Assembly (NCBI GenBank): GCA_023101885.1
Contig: JALPQD010000160.1
Span: 2,446,688-2,510,687 of the forward strand
DNA: 64,000 nucleotides
Direction: 5' to 3'
Source: Typhlomys cinereus
Lineage: Eukaryota; Chordata; Mammalia; Rodentia; Platacanthomyidae
Positions within the stretch are counted from its first letter, which is position 1, and each line of letters starts with the position of its first letter. Shown one piece after another: positions 18,440 to 31,800 of this stretch. Below the pieces are notes generated by a model. It saw nothing but the letters and a program-made list of their open reading frames with translations, did not search any database and was not told the DNA's origin. A program made the translations under genes and the position numbers.

Positions 18440-18560
18440 CAACAAGATCTCTGACTCTGCAGTGTAGGCTGGCCTTGAATTTGCTATGCAGCCCATGCTC
18501 AAACTCATGTTCTTCCTGTCTCACCAGTGCTAGGATGACAGGCCTGCATCACCCAGCTGC
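18440..18560 (-). mobile_element. B1 SINE
   Basis: Reverse B1: gtaggctggccttgaatttg. Confidence 0.7.
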
Positions 18561-18999
18561 TATATCGCTGATTTCTAACCTGAGGATAGAGAGTTAATGT
18601 CATCTAGGCTGCGGGGAACAAAGCAAGCACTGGCCCTGCTTTCAGCTCCAGGTGTGCATGCCAGTGTGCTGGTGCCGGGGTGGAGCTGGGAAGCCTGCGC
18701 CCATTGGCAAACATTAGTGGAGCACCCCCAAAAGCCTAGAGAAACTCAGAAGGACACTGGGGTGCTCTCTCTGCTTGAATATAAATCATTAAGTGTTGAG
18801 TGGTTTATTAGCCATGTGTGGCTTGCAGTCCCACAGACCTTGCTGTCTAGTGATCTGCTGTCACTGTTTTGAAACTCTCAGTCGTCTTTGCACTGGACCC
18901 TGCAAATTACATGCTTAGTTCTGAGGCCTCCTCACCTTAATTACCATTGCTATTTTACTATGTTCCTCACGTATGTATCATTCATTGTGTGTAGTGAAC

Positions 19000-19140
19000 A
19001 TAACAGAGATTAAGGACCAGCCAAATCTACTTTCAGTTCTACCTCTGACTCATGTGACCTGGGGCAAATCAACTAAACTTTACCTTGCCTGAATACTGAA
19101 GACAATATTATTTATCTCGCAAGGTTATAGCAAGTATTAA
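19000..19140 (+). mobile_element. MIR-type old SINE
   Basis: gtgacctggggcaaatcaac is the MIR core region. Confidence 0.55.
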
Positions 19141-19142
19141 TT

Positions 19143-19510
19143 GAGCTGGGGAGAGGGCTCAGTGGTTAAAGCGCTTGCCATACAAGCAAAAGGACCATAA
19201 ATGCTAAAATGGGCAAAAATGCCAAGTGGGGGTAGTAGCCCAACTGTATTTTCAACATTGGAAGGTAGAGACAGAATCTTCAAAGCAAACTGGCTAGACA
19301 GACTTAGCTATATGAGTTAGCTCTGGGTTTGATTAGAAGTTCTGTCTCAAAAGTTTAATAAGGTGGAAGAATGATCGAGAATGATTCCTGCTATCAACTT
19401 TGAGCCCCCACACTCACATGTACATACCTGTACATGCACACACAAACACACATGTGTGAATATGAATACATGCTTGCATGCATGCACCCACATACACATG
19501 AAAATGAAAA
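19143..19510 (+). mobile_element. B2-type SINE, longer variant
   Basis: Head gagctggggagagggctcag, long body, CA-rich end and A tail. Confidence 0.65.
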
Positions 19511-19544
19511 AAAGAAAAAAATACTAGTTGGCTACGTGCCTACT

Positions 19545-19680
19545 TATTTTTGAGACAGGGTTTCATGTAGTCCAGGCTGGCATCAAACTATGTAGCCAAA
19601 GATGACTATAAACTCCTGGTCCCACAGCCTTCTGCCTGCCAAGTGCTGGGACTGTAGCTGTGTATCATCATGTCTGACAA
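19545..19680 (-). mobile_element. B1 SINE
   Basis: Reverse B1: ttgagacagggtttcatgta. Confidence 0.8.
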
Positions 19681-20309
19681 CTCCCAAAGCTTTGACGGAT
19701 CTCAGTTTCTATTGCAGTCAGAGTCCTCACCTGGGCATTGATAGCTACATTGTCTTTGACTAATCCTCCAGGGCTCCATTATACCAATTTTGCTCTAGTG
19801 GGAGGAAGGGTACTGTACTCTCCTGCTTTTCACTTCTAGGGCATTTTCTGAACCCATTACACCCTCCACCTGGAATATTCTGGAAACCTCCTGACCACCT
19901 TAGCTTTAAATCACTGCACGTGGACTTTCAGGGTGATATCTTCTAATGCTCTCAACTGTTAAATGTTTGTGCAAGTATCTAATCTCCATTGTTTAAAGAG
20001 AGTCCAGCTCATATTTTGAGTGATGTGTAACAAGGAGGTTGGTGTAATGTAACCTGTTCATGCTTGCACTTTCTTAAGCATTTGCAAAAGCTGTTATAGA
20101 CAACAGAATAAAAGAAATAAAGCAGACATCCAACCACACCACTTGTAAAATAAAAAGGTATCTAGCCATCTCCTATAGTCATAATGTGCATAAATAACAC
20201 TACTCTAATAAGCACATGAAAGTCGTCATAACTGCTAATTAATAGTTGTGATATAGCTCAATGAAGTTATTTGTGTCAGGCAGACATGCACAGGTACACG
20301 GTGACCATT

Positions 20310-20520
20310 CACCCCAGATTTCTTCAAGTCTTTGCACCAGCAAGCAGGACACAAGCTGGACTTTGAAGTTAGACCTTTGAGCAAGCCCTGTCTTTTACAC
20401 TGCTGAGTGGTTTAGGTGAGTGTATTAACCTCTGAACTCTGGGAGTCTTCGTTTTTAAAATAAAGATGACAACAGTGTTTATCTCCTGGGGATTGGGGAG
20501 GACGCCCTGAAAAACATTGT
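20310..20520 (+). mobile_element. MIR-type old SINE
   Basis: taacctctgaactctgggag and ataaagatgacaacagtg match the MIR order. Confidence 0.5.
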
Positions 20521-20849
20521 AGGTTCAGCCAGGGCAAACAGACTCCTGGAATATGTCAGAGACTCCGGGTTATGGTGGGGGTCTTGAAGGATGGAGTTGT
20601 GCCTTCCCGCCCCCAGCATACCCCTATCGAATGGCCGTTCTACCGCTCTTGAATCTTTCCAGGACAGCCATCTCCAAGTGTGATTGCTAGGAAGTTATCT
20701 GAATCTAATCCCTTGGTTTATCCGGTGCTGCCCGGTGCTCCCAGGCCAGGTGGTATTCTTCAACAAACGGGTTTGCAGACAGAGGGGCGCACACCTGCCT
20801 GGGCGGAGACCAGCCACTTGCAGGTGGATGACGACTGAGCCCTTCCAAT

Positions 20850-21450
20850 CTAGCTCTTCATCTACCAAGTGCGGGGGGAGGGGGCCTGGCCTGCTCCCCG
20901 CATCCCCCGCCCACTAGGACTGTCGCACACATCGGATCCTGAGGGATCTACCATCGGTCCCGGGGACCTCCTGAGGCGTTTTCCATCCTTCCTCTCCCGG
21001 CTCTCGGGGATGCCTTGTTCCCTAGCGGCGCCGGGAGAGGGGAGGCGTCACGACTGCCGCTTCAGCCGGGTCCAAGCCGCAAGGGATGCAAAGTCCCCGT
21101 GCGCATCCCGATCGCCCCACCGCCCGCAGGCCCGGAGCCCCGACCCGCGTCCGACCCACCTGGCTGCGGCTGCGCTGCGCGCGCTGGCGCTCCGGCTTCG
21201 TGCGCGCTCCGGGCTGCGGTGCCGCCCTTGCCCGCTTGCCCGCAGCCGGCCCTCCCCCGGCCGCTCCACGTGGCCGCTCCACGTCGCCCTCCCGGCAGCA
21301 GCCACCGCCCAGACCCGGGCAGAGTTCAGAGCCCGCGCCAGCCGTCGCCAAAGGGCCCCGTCCGGCCCCGCCCGGACCTGGGGACCTGTCCTGCCGGTCT
21401 TTCCCTGAGGGTACCCCAAGGATGGGAGGGTGGGCGGGGCGGTGTGTGTC
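20850..21450 (-). promoter_or_regulatory. CGREF1: CpG island, probable CGREF1 promoter and noncoding first exon
   Basis: This is the only dense CpG stretch between CGREF1 and ABHD1, with many CG dinucleotides and GC-rich boxes such as ccccgccc. It lies 9 kb upstream of the CGREF1 start codon, comparable to the long first intron of the human gene. It could instead be an uncharacterised transcript's start. The open frames across it are GC-rich shadows. Confidence 0.6.
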
Positions 21451-21489
21451 ACCGGGATGGAGACCAGGATGCCAGGATGGAAGCACACT

Positions 21490-21497
21490 GGTGTGTG

Positions 21498-21532
<35 letters not shown>

Positions 21533-21660
21533 CTCTGTGTGTGTGTGTCTGTGTCTGTGTCTGTGTCTATGTGTATCTGTGTGTCTGTATCTCTCTCTGT
21601 GTGTCTGTGTGTGTCTCTGTGTGTCTGTGTGTGTGTCTGTATGTGTCTGTGTACGTCTAG
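21490..21660 (+). repeat. Long GT/GTCT compound microsatellite beside the CpG island
   Basis: About 170 bases of GT with interspersed GTCT units, starting 40 bases after the CpG-dense region. Confidence 0.9.
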
Positions 21661-22229
21661 TGAGGCTAGGATGTGAAATGTGAGTTTGACAGACCGGTGA
21701 GTGTTTATGTGTGTGTATGTGAGAGAGAAAAAAAAGAAACATAGAAAGAGACAGAAGGGGAAAGGGAAGATGTCATGGGAGAGAGGGAAGGAAAGGAGGG
21801 AAAGGTAGAGAGAGAGCTGTATGAGAGAGACAGAGAAGCTAGTGAGGCTGGTGGGTAAGAGAGACACAGATTGGTGATGTTGCTGTATATGTGTGAGGTA
21901 TAGTGAGGAAGCAGGAGTAGGTAAGAGAGACAGAACTAGATACAGCTAGAGAGACGGGCAGACGGTGAGACTTGGTGTTTATGTCAAGTGTGTGCAACTG
22001 TCTGTGTTCATGCTGGGGGTGCCCCTGGCTCTGCCCCGAGGGACTGTGACATAAAATACAGCTTACTGTTAACACGTGTGACTGTGGCTAGCATTTACAA
22101 GGGTGGGCATGATGCACTTGTGACATTGTAAGACGGTATTTTGTGTGACCATGCCCATGCCCATGCCCCAGGAGATGGCACTGTGTGACCATGCCCATGA
22201 CTCAGGAGACTGCTCCGTGTGGCCATGCC

Positions 22230-22402
22230 CAGGACCCAGGAGAGGTCCAATGTAAGGGGCTGCGTGAGAACAGGTGTATGGTCATAACCGAGAATGAGCT
22301 TCAGAAGTCAGTTCTGTCTTTCCACCAAGAGGCTCCGGCAATCAAACTCAGGTCATCTGGTTTGGGTGCAAACACATTGACTCCCCGAACCATCTTGCTG
22401 AC
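22230..22402 (-). mobile_element. B2/B3-type SINE, reverse
   Basis: caaactcaggtcatctggtt ... accatcttgctgacccc. Confidence 0.65.
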
Positions 22403-22875
22403 CCCAAAACTTCGTTCTCTGAATGATCTCGCCTCTCAGAATCTTCATCCTTTTTCCCCTGTCCATGAGAACCTTCTGGTAGCAGTCATCACAGCCACTA
22501 GCCACTCTTACCCTGTCTATGCTGTGGTAGGCACTGCTGGCCACAGCTGCCTTGAATCTATAGCTACTAGTTTTAGCAATGCCATCCCGTCCTCTCTGGC
22601 CATTTGGTCTGTGCTTTCTGCATGCACTGAAGTTCCTTGAGGCTGTCTCTGTACTTCCTGTTTGCTCTTGTGTTCATCTGCACACGTAACTTCCATCACT
22701 ATCTGTTTGGGGTTCCCTTGTATCCTTCAAATTCCACATGTTGAAGATTCAGAATGTGATCTTATTTAGAAACAGGATGACTGCAGGTGATATTAAGAAG
22801 AGAAGTGTGGGCTATCCTATACAAATGGTAGTCATATGTAAAGGGAAATATGGACATGCATAGGAATAACACTGT

Positions 22876-23215
22876 TATGGTCTGAATTTCTCCCATAATT
22901 CATGTATTGAAACAATCCCCATTGTGGTGGCATTAAAAAGTCAGGTCTTTTGAGAAGCAATTAAATCATGAGGGCTGTGTCTTCATGGGTGCATGCATAT
23001 TCCTGCAGCAAAAGCTTTGAGGAGTTCATTGCTCTCTCGTCCTTCCGTCCTTTCCACCATTGAGTACACATAAATGGTGCCATTGAGGAAGAACAGGCCA
23101 TCACCAGACACTGTGTTGGTACCTTGATCTGGGACTTTCCACCCTCTAGAATTGTAAGTATACATCTTTGTTGTTTATAAATTTCTCAGTCTGTAGTGTT
23201 TTGTTCTAGTAGTAC
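22876..23215 (+). mobile_element. Ancient LTR or L1-type fragment
   Basis: tatggtctgaatttctccc ... gttgtttataaatttctcagtc is typical of an old mammalian interspersed repeat; I cannot fix the family. Confidence 0.5.
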
Positions 23216-23499
23216 TGAGAGCTGAAGGTAAACACCATGCAAGGATGGATACATGGGTAGCAAGGAATATTGAAGATTATAAACCATCAGAAACTGGGTA
23301 CGCTAGTTAGATACAGGTGTCAACTTGACAATCGTAGACTGAGCTCTGGGGACATAGTTAAGAGTCACTAGTTAAGGCAAGCCCCGACATTGTCCAAGTG
23401 ACAGAGAAGTCCTACCGCACGGTGGGTAGTACTGTTCCCCAGGCAGGAAGACAAGATGGAGAGAGGTGGTAGTGTTTGGCACACTGTTTCAGTTCGCCT

Positions 23500-23880
23500 G
23501 CATAGTTGCTAATAAATGACCATCAAATGGCTTAAGGAAACAAGGGGTTTATTTTCTCTTACGATTACTGGTTACAGTTCTCAGTCCAGGGCTGAGGGAA
23601 CTGGCCACACCATCTCTATACAACAGCTGAGAGAGGGACGATCCTTACTTGCCAGACCAGCATGCCTGGCCAAGTGCATAGAAGGATACCGACTCTCTCA
23701 ACCAGCTCTCTGTATTTTATTCACCTGTTCAGGGCCTAGTCCCATGCACCATGAGCTGGGCCTTTCCCATCGGCTAGACAATCTCCTTCAGGTTCGCTCT
23801 GGGCTTAACTCAACCACTAATTCTCTACAAATGTGCCCAGAGCTCAAACCCTCAACAGTCAAGTTGACACCTGTGCCTAA
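23500..23880 (-). mobile_element. Interspersed repeat, same family as 15545-15955
   Basis: Same order of blocks: aaggggtttattttctct, gacgatccttacttgcc, agacaatctccttcagg. Confidence 0.7.
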
Positions 23881-24044
23881 CTCTGACACATACCTTAGGC
23901 ATACTTTGGCCTTTTGGCACGCAGACATTCCAAAAAGTCCACCCCCTCTCAGCACTTTCCTTGGATATGTTGTGATCACTTCCCTCGGTGTGTTCTTCAC
24001 TGCCATTTTGGATTGTGACCAGTAACCAGAATCATTAGTAAGAA

Positions 24045-24360
24045 TGTCATGGTTTGAATGTGAATTGTCCCCCACAGGCTCACGAGTCTGAATCCTTTGC
24101 TGTTGTTCATGCTTGAGAAAGTCCTGGCAACTTTAGGAGGCGGAGCCTGCTGAGGAAGGAACAGCACAGCCCGCAGTCTTCAGGCTTTGGTAGCTCAGCT
24201 CTACTTCCAGTTTTGCTTTTGCTACTCTGTCTCCAAGATGCTTCCTCCTGAACCCCACTTCCAGCTTCTGCCTCCAGACCAGGACTTCTGCTATGATATT
24301 TCTGCCATCATGGCTGTATCTCCCCTCTGGAACCGTAAGTCAAATAAATCTCCTTTTCCC
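24045..24360 (+). mobile_element. LTR-like repeat fragment
   Basis: Text around ctggaaccgtaagtcaaat and a following AATAAA resembles the 3' part of a rodent LTR or L1. Confidence 0.4.
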
Positions 24361-24429
24361 CCTTAAATTGTGTCTGAGGGTTGTCTTACAGCAGCAGAAA
24401 GAAAAGTACCTACAACAAAAAATAGACTC

Positions 24430-24641
24430 TTGGGGCTGGAGAAGTGGCGCAGGGGTTAAGCCTCCGCCTTGCAGGCAGAAGGTCCCGAGTTCAGATCCTA
24501 GACCCCAAGTATAGACGCCAGGAGGAAGCAGGGGGCGGCCTGCGTTTCTGGTTTTGGTAGGGCGGAGCCTGTGAATCCCGGGGCAGAGTAAACAAGGAGG
24601 TGGAGGCGTCCATGGTGGTTCCCAAATTTGTCCGTGGTTCT

Positions 24642-24672
<31 letters not shown>

Positions 24673-24735
24673 TGTACACACGCATACATGCATACACGCA
24701 CAATTGAATAAATAATAAATAATAAAAAAAAATTT
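24430..24735 (+). mobile_element. tRNA-headed SINE, GC-rich young subfamily, copy 2
   Basis: Near-identical to the copy at 17.9 kb. A perfect 13-base direct repeat (aaaaaatagactc) lies at 24417-24429 and 24736-24748. Confidence 0.9.
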
Positions 24736-24964
24736 AAAAAATAGACTCACTTGTTTCTCTAAATGGGCGTGGTCGTGGATTTATCAGCAATGTACAGACA
24801 AACTGCAACACTGAGTGAGAGACACACATAGATCCTCAAGGAACCAACACCGTGGACACTTTGACCTTGACTTCTAGAGTCCACAGTGTGAGGCGATACA
24901 ATCCAGGAAGACACATTTGTAAAAGCGACCTTACAAACTATGGGTCATCTAAATGTTGACAAGC

Positions 24965-25095
24965 TGGTCATAGTTGTGCACACCTGCACTTTGGAGGCCA
25001 GAGACAGGAGGATCATTTCAAATCCAAGGCTGACCCAACGCACATAATAGGTACCGGGCCAGCCAAGGATGTGTAACAAGACCCTGTCTCCAAAC
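24965..25095 (+). mobile_element. B1 SINE
   Basis: Forward B1 with ccaaggctgaccc and A tail. Confidence 0.6.
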
Positions 25096-25100
25096 AAAAA

Positions 25101-25270
25101 AAACGATGGGTCAGCCAGATGGCTCCGTGGGTAAAGACACTTGCTGCCAAGCCTAATGACCTAAATTGTATCGAAAGAACTGCCTCCTGCAAATTGTTCT
25201 CTGACCTCCACAAGCATGCGATAATGTATGTGTGCATGTACGCACACATGAAACCAAAAAAAAAAAGATG
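25101..25270 (+). mobile_element. B2/B3-type SINE
   Basis: ggtcagccagatggctccg ... gttctctgacctccaca. Confidence 0.7.
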
Positions 25271-27008
25271 ATAATGATAACAATAGTTAAGTCCCCAGCC
25301 AAGTAAATAGAGGTACCAAATTTCTAATTCTAGGCTGTTAGTTCAGACCTCAGGAACTGAACTTCCTACTGAAGTGTATCATCTTTGAGTCTTCATTTGT
25401 AAAGGTGTCTTTCTGCTGAGAGAGCAATGTCTTTGCTGTGGAGAAAAAAGCTTAAAGTTATTCACAGTGACCCTGGATAGTCTCAAGAGGCAGACAAGAG
25501 GAAGAGAAGGCAGCAACCACAGCTTTTTAAAGGAAAAGATCAGGGTCAGTCAGAAGGGCTCTGGAGTATAGAGGCTGAACTTACTTGCATGATACCCAGC
25601 CCTGGGGTGAGTTAGGACACAGGTCAGCTGTGGTTTACTGTGTTGAGGAAGTGGTTCCGAGGATGAGCTGTGAGTCTTGGGAAAGATGTAAATATCCTTA
25701 GCCGCTAGTCTGGTCTTTTGATTAGTGGATGTGACCAGAAAAATGTAGAATATAAGAAAAGCGAACACCTACTGTCATTTTAACCCAACACATCTGAATG
25801 TCACGCATGACTTCATCCCTAAGCCTTCTCTCCTCATTTGTCCATCACAGGCATCAATACTAGTGCATCCACACCAGTTACTGCTCTGCCTCATCCGTGT
25901 CCTAGCAATTGTCTCTATCCTGAAGGCCTTTCACATTCCTCTCCCTGGTTGCCCGGCCTCTCAGTCCCTGTGCTGACCTCCCAATGAGCCTCTTTGCTTG
26001 GGCCTTCACCTTCCTGTAACTCCACTCTCCAGGGAGCCTGAGGGATTCCGCGGTCACCTATCTCTTCCCAAGCCCTTTGATGCTTTTCCCCTGCCCTGGG
26101 CATAACTGCCAACTCTCCTGTAGCTGCTTGACACGACTTTCACGTGCTTAGCCACACATTTCTTTTGGTTTTCTCAGAAGTCTCTCACCTCCAGACCTTC
26201 ACTAACCCCGGGAACCACTTACGAATTGCTTTGCCCCTCCCCTTGAAGTTTGAGCGCCCCCTCACAGCGGCTGGCAGGGAGTACTTCTTTTTTTCTAGCA
26301 CCACTTCCTCTCCTAGAGGGTTTAACCCTGAAGGCATATTCAGATTTCCTGGAGAGTTTTTGCATTGCATGCCCCGGTAGAGCCAAGTCTGGGCTCTTTT
26401 CCAGGCCAATTATATCAGGAGTGGTGCCTAACCATTGCTAGTCACTTAACTCAGATAATTCTAGTCCACAGTTAGGGTGGAAAGCCACTACTCTAGCGCA
26501 TTCTTTATTCAAATATCAGTGAAATACCAGTGGAGACAAGATCCTTGGCGAATCTGTATCCGGGTCCCAGAACACAGTGGAAGAGCAAATTGTCAGGGAT
26601 CGCAGGTGATGGTAAGGTGACGTTTAACCTAGAGGAATGGCAAAGCCACTGTTAAGTAGCTGAAACCAGGGTATGTAACCAGCTCGAGTCGCCACAATTG
26701 GACAGTGTGTGTTCAGTGTGTCGGGGTCACTGTGAGCAAAGGCTTGTATCACTGTGTGGCAGAGTGCCCCACGTGTGGATCAGTAGCTGTGGAACCCTCC
26801 CAGCTGCCCAGGTTTCAGCTATTGCAGCGGGAAGACTTAAGAACCCACGCAGGACGCGCACCAGCATGGCAGCTGTGGCGACTTGTTTCGGGGCAGCAGC
26901 GCTTATAATTGCGGAGGAGACGCATAAGGACAGGAGGAGCGCGGGCGAAGGTTCGGCTCAGTGAAGACACCCTACAAGGTCCCCCTGACACCCTTGCACC
27001 GCCTGTCG

Positions 27009-27093
27009 CCCCGCCCTCTGTGGCGCTGGAGGTGGGCGGGGTCTGCAGCGGATGGGCCGTGCAAGGCGGGCCAATGGCAGGCGAGGGGCGGGG
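27009..27093 (+). promoter_or_regulatory. ABHD1: ABHD1 core promoter elements
   Basis: GC boxes lie at 27009-27016, 27034-27041 and 27085-27093, with a CCAAT box at 27071-27075, 70-170 bases before the start codon. No TATA box is seen. Transcription probably begins just after 27093. Confidence 0.65.
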
Positions 27094-27183
27094 CCTCGAC
27101 AACCTGCAGGCGGAAGAGTCAAAGATCAGGAGCTGCAGTCAGCCGGGAGCCAAGGAATGGAATCCTCTACATCCACGCCGGAG

Positions 27184-27297
27184 ATGCTGAATTCCTCCTT
27201 GAGCCCCCAGAACGGCACCTGGACAGAGACCTTCTCTCTGCTCTTGGCCCTGGGCGTTGCCCTCTACTTGGGCTACTACTGGACATGTGTGCCCCAG
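27184..27297 (+). CDS. ABHD1: ABHD1 exon 1 (membrane anchor)
   Basis: It encodes 38 residues beginning [13 protein letters not shown] and a hydrophobic anchor; the donor is gtgggt. An upstream in-frame ATG at 27157 is a weaker alternative because human starts at the equivalent of 27184. Confidence 0.92.
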
Positions 27298-28772
27298 GTG
27301 GGTGAGGGCCCAGGGCTTTGACAGGCGGGTCTGGGGTACCCGTGTGTAAAGGGACAGCCTGCAGCCCGGACTCGAGCCTTCTCTGAAAGCTCGGGTGGTC
27401 GGTGAGCCAAGTTAATCTGCTATGGAGAGTCGGTTCTGCCTCCCTAGATTCTCTGCATCTTCCCATCCTCCTGGTTGGTTCTCCCCCTCCAAGTGCTCTT
27501 GGGACACTTGAAGGGTGCTCACCCCATAATGTGGATTGGCATTTGGATAAAGATGGGATATAGGGTAGGCAACTTCTTGCTTTATTTGCTTTTTAGGTGG
27601 TTTAGCTAAAATATGTCGATTATGCTCTTCAGACAGCCTGAATAATGAAACCAGTGCTTGTGGGTGGTCACCATCCATCAGCTTAGCAGTTCTCACTTCT
27701 CTAAGGTTTCTGCCTAGGTGAGAACAGATACATACTCCTATCTACAGTCAGCTATTTTAATTTCTAGACTCTCCATGTACAGTATGCTGAGAAACTCTGA
27801 AGAGGTTGTTTTTAATCAATTAGAAGATTTCAACTAAAGTTTTTTAAAAAATGAATAATCTATATAGCCAGGGAAAGTTAAGCTTTTAATGATCATTACA
27901 GCCCATTTAGGTAACTGAGGCTACTAAAAAACCTATTGATTAAACTCCTGTAAAAAGATGGGAGTTGGGTGCTATGGCAACCACACCTGTAGTGCTGACC
28001 CCTGGGGAGTCTGAGCTAAGGCGATCACCCAGAAGTTTGGAGCCAGCACAGGAGACATAGCACAATCTACTGAGTTAACACGTAAACCCATGAGCTGAGT
28101 GCCCTAGTTCTGTACAACTAAGCTATTTGAGCAAAGGTTTAGACAATTGATGGCAACTCAAATCCTTGGTAATCAAGAGACAACAGAGCATGAACTAACG
28201 GCACAACTGCAATCAGACCTGGGCTTGAGCCTCTGGCTTCGCAACATACCAGCTGTGGCAAAATCTTTTGACAATTAATTTGACATTCAAACTTGCCCAT
28301 GCAGAGAGGTCATAGGATCTATCTCACAGAGCTGTTGTGGCTGGAAGATAAAAATCACGGAGCACTTAGTACAATGCCTGGAACATGAGGAGCACTCACT
28401 GGATTTTACCTACAAGTATTAATCGTGATTATCACATTTAATGCTGCCTTGTTTTGCTTGCTATGTCTTTGGGAAAAGTAATGAACCTGTGGGAATCATT
28501 TCTTCACCTACATCATTTAAATGCCTGCATGTAGCACACAGTGATTTCACTGCTGTCATTACACTGTTTAAGAACCAGGGTCAAAAAATAAAATAAAACA
28601 AACAAACAAAGACCAGGGTCACGTACCCCAGCAGTCACATTATCAAATTGGCCTTTCTAGTGTATTATTTGCCCAGAATTTTCTGAAAAACAAACAAACA
28701 AACAAATAAACCAGGAACCTGATCAAGTCCCTTAGAAATGCAATTTATGATTATATATATATACACACACAT

Positions 28773-28811
<39 letters not shown>

Positions 28812-31800
28812 AAGACCAGAAGGATGGCTCAGCAGGTAAGGTTGCTTGCTGTCTAGCCTAATGACCTGGATTTAATCCCTATAATCTACAGGGAGGTGGG
28901 AATGCCAACTCCTGAGAAGTGTCCACTAACGTCCACTAACCACATGTGTGCAGTGGCATGCATGCACATGTACACACGCAATTTAAAATAAATTATAAAA
29001 AAAACAAGTAGTTTTGTTTGTCATCCACCATTCCCAGTGCTGAAGCTTGACTCCAGGGCCTTGCACATGCTAGACAGGCATTCTAGCACTGCGCTACTTC
29101 ACCCCAGCTCTGCACTGGTTTCCAGCCGGTCTCAGAGCACTCTGCCTTCCTCAGTCTGTGTGGCCAGGCCCACTTGTTCAAGCCACATCAGATCGAGAAG
29201 CTGGAAATCAAGGCTCAGGGCCCACTGACTTCAGCTGCGCCTGCTATTCCATCACTGTCCGTTTCCTGGCCAGCTTGAAAAAGGACTACCTGCTCACAGT
29301 AGGACTGCAACCGCTGTGGAGCATGGCCTAACGGCTGGGACCCTTATGTAGAGAGCAACTCTTCATTATGCACAGAGAAAATCAGGAATATGCAGACGGT
29401 GGGTTGCTAAAGTCAGGAGCCAGAGCGGCCACAGCAAGGCCCAGAAAGATGATGAGGGTAATTCAACTGCAAGGCAAAGACCACAGATTGAACGGTGCTG
29501 ATATTTCTTCAGTTGGTCAAGAACCCCAGTCAGTATAGTGTCAGATCCTGTGAGCTCAGCATTTGAGGAAGCCGAGACAGGACTACGTTTAGGCCATCTG
29601 GGTTACATCGCAAGACTCTGTCTCAAAAAACTAGCTACCTGAACCTAACCCTTCATGTGGGGGAGCACCTGGGCACTGTATATTGCTGGTTGTCCCACAG
29701 GTGGGTTTGAGGCCAAGATAGACTGCGGAACTCAGCATCTGGTCATCTGCAGCAGTTGCCAGTTCAGGATCCATTCTGGAGGTCAGGACTGGGGTTGAGA
29801 TTCTAGTTGACTGGATCATCAGAGGTGACTTGGCTCTGCTGGATACCTCAGGTTGGATAAGGAGGGTCATTCACCCTCTAATGTCCAGGGCAAAAAACTA
29901 GGCTGAGGCAGATTGTTCTGTGATTACAGAGGCCTCATCTGGTGTCTGGGCCCCAATTTCTGACCTTCCTGCAGCAACACTGTCCAGTCATTATGGAGAC
30001 TTTCTACCCCACACTGTGGTGTTTTGAGGGACGGCTACAAACCATCTTCCGAGTCCTCCTGCAGTCTCAGCCCTTTGTCCCTTACCGCAGGTAAGAAGGA
30101 ACAGAACCGGATGAACCGGAAGTGAAAGAATCTAGGGGAAACTGATCCACCTTTTTTAAAATTAAGGTAATATTTGCCCTAAAGTGGGTTCAGGGGATGA
30201 GACTGGGTAGATGGAAGGGCTCTCTACTTGTACCACTAAAAGTAATATTTGGCTAGAAAGATGGCTCTAGGTTTAAACCTCTGCCTTACAAGCAGAAGGT
30301 ACTGAGTTTAGATGCCCAGATCCCACGTAAAAACACCAGGTGGAAATGGCAGCAGCTTGTAATTCTAGTCCTAGAAAGCAGAGCCTGAAACTCCAGAGCA
30401 AAGCAAATAAGAAGTAGAAGCAATCCAGGGTGATTCCCTAAGTTACCCTTGGGCCTCCACAGGCACATACAGTGCCCTCTGATACACACAGAGACACATG
30501 AAAAAAAAAAAAAAGGCAATATTCTTCTCTCTATCTCCCTATTCAACCTTGGTCAATCTTGCTTGTTACATATTTTACATAAAGCATGCTTCAAACAATA
30601 CCTGTGGCAAGTTGTAGAACCTGTAAATGAGGCAGGGGATGAACCTTTGGAATCCAGTCCTCAACAGCATCTTCGTATGCCCACCTCTCTTAAACCCCAG
30701 TGAAGTCCTTCAAACCCCAGATGGAGGCCAGCTCCTGCTGGACTGGGCCGAGCAGCCCCGCAGCAGTCAATCTCCTGACCCTGCCGCCCAGCCCATAGTA
30801 CTGCTGCTCCCAGGCATCACTGGCAGCAGCCGGGAGACATACATTTTACACTTGGCTGATCAAGCTTTAAAGGATGGCTATAGGTAAGTGTGGGCACACG
30901 CCAGGAGTGGGAGTTACCTGAAACGATTTAGGTGGGAGAAGCAGATGTGAACCTCACACCACGCTCTGACTCTGACCACCAGAGGGGAGGGGCTTCTTTG
31001 GTAGGACCTGGCTCACATACTCATATTGCACCAGGGCTGTTGTATTTAATAACCGAGGCTGCCGTGGGGAAGAACTGCTGGTGAGTACCCCGTTTCCTCA
31101 TGGTGGCCCTACACTCTCCCTTTAGAGATCCCAGGCCCCAAGCTCCGCCCACCTTTCCTCCCTTTCCCCATTACCTCCCAGACCCTTCCGTTTTGCTGCC
31201 TTCTGGCAACAGCATCCACCCATATGCAATGACCTCTGTTTGCCCTCAGACCCACAGGGCTTACTGTGCCAGCAACACTGAAGATCTAGAGACAGTTGTG
31301 AACCACATAAAACGCCGCTATTCCCAAGCTCCACTGCTGGCCGTGGGGATCTCTTTCGGAGGGTAATGGTTGCCTGGACTTAAACTAGAAACCTCATCTT
31401 TCTTCTCCTCTGTGTCCTTTCCTTCTCGTTGTCCTCATACAATTAATAAACTGGATCAAATTAACTCATACAAACCCTTCCCATGATCCTTCATTCAATC
31501 TTGCAGGATACTGGTGCTCAACTATCTGGTACGAACTGGCAAGGCTGCAGGGCTGGTGGCAGGACTGACGATGTCTGCATGCTGGGATTCTTTTGAGACC
31601 ATCCGCTCGCTGGAGACCCCCCTCAACTCACTGCTGTTCAACCAGGCCCTCGCTGCTGGGCTCTGCAGGCTCCTGGACAGGTAAGATGGCAGCCATCTTT
31701 CCCAGTGTCTGGGTAAGTCTTTATCTGAGCTCTCTTCATGAGAAACGAAAACAGAGGCTGTGGGTTCTGGTCAAGTGCAGGAGCACAGACAAACCCTGAT

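Larger units (their letters stand above)
12172..20849 (-). other. CGREF1: Probable long first intron of CGREF1
   Basis: Only L1 ends, SINEs and old repeats are seen; no coding exon was recognised. Assignment as intron rests on the CpG island at its far end. Confidence 0.5.
21661..26690. other. CGREF1-ABHD1 intergenic region
   Basis: Repeats listed separately; stretches 21.7-22.2 kb and 25.3-26.6 kb hold no recognisable gene or repeat. Confidence 0.5.

Noticed and set aside
21022..21867. 281-residue open frame on the minus strand
   Set aside because: It crosses a CpG island and a GT microsatellite; composition is Arg/Ala/Pro then His-Thr repeats, with no family resemblance.
26698..26964. Small frame upstream of ABHD1
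   Set aside because: It lies in the GC-rich promoter zone, with no recognisable protein features.
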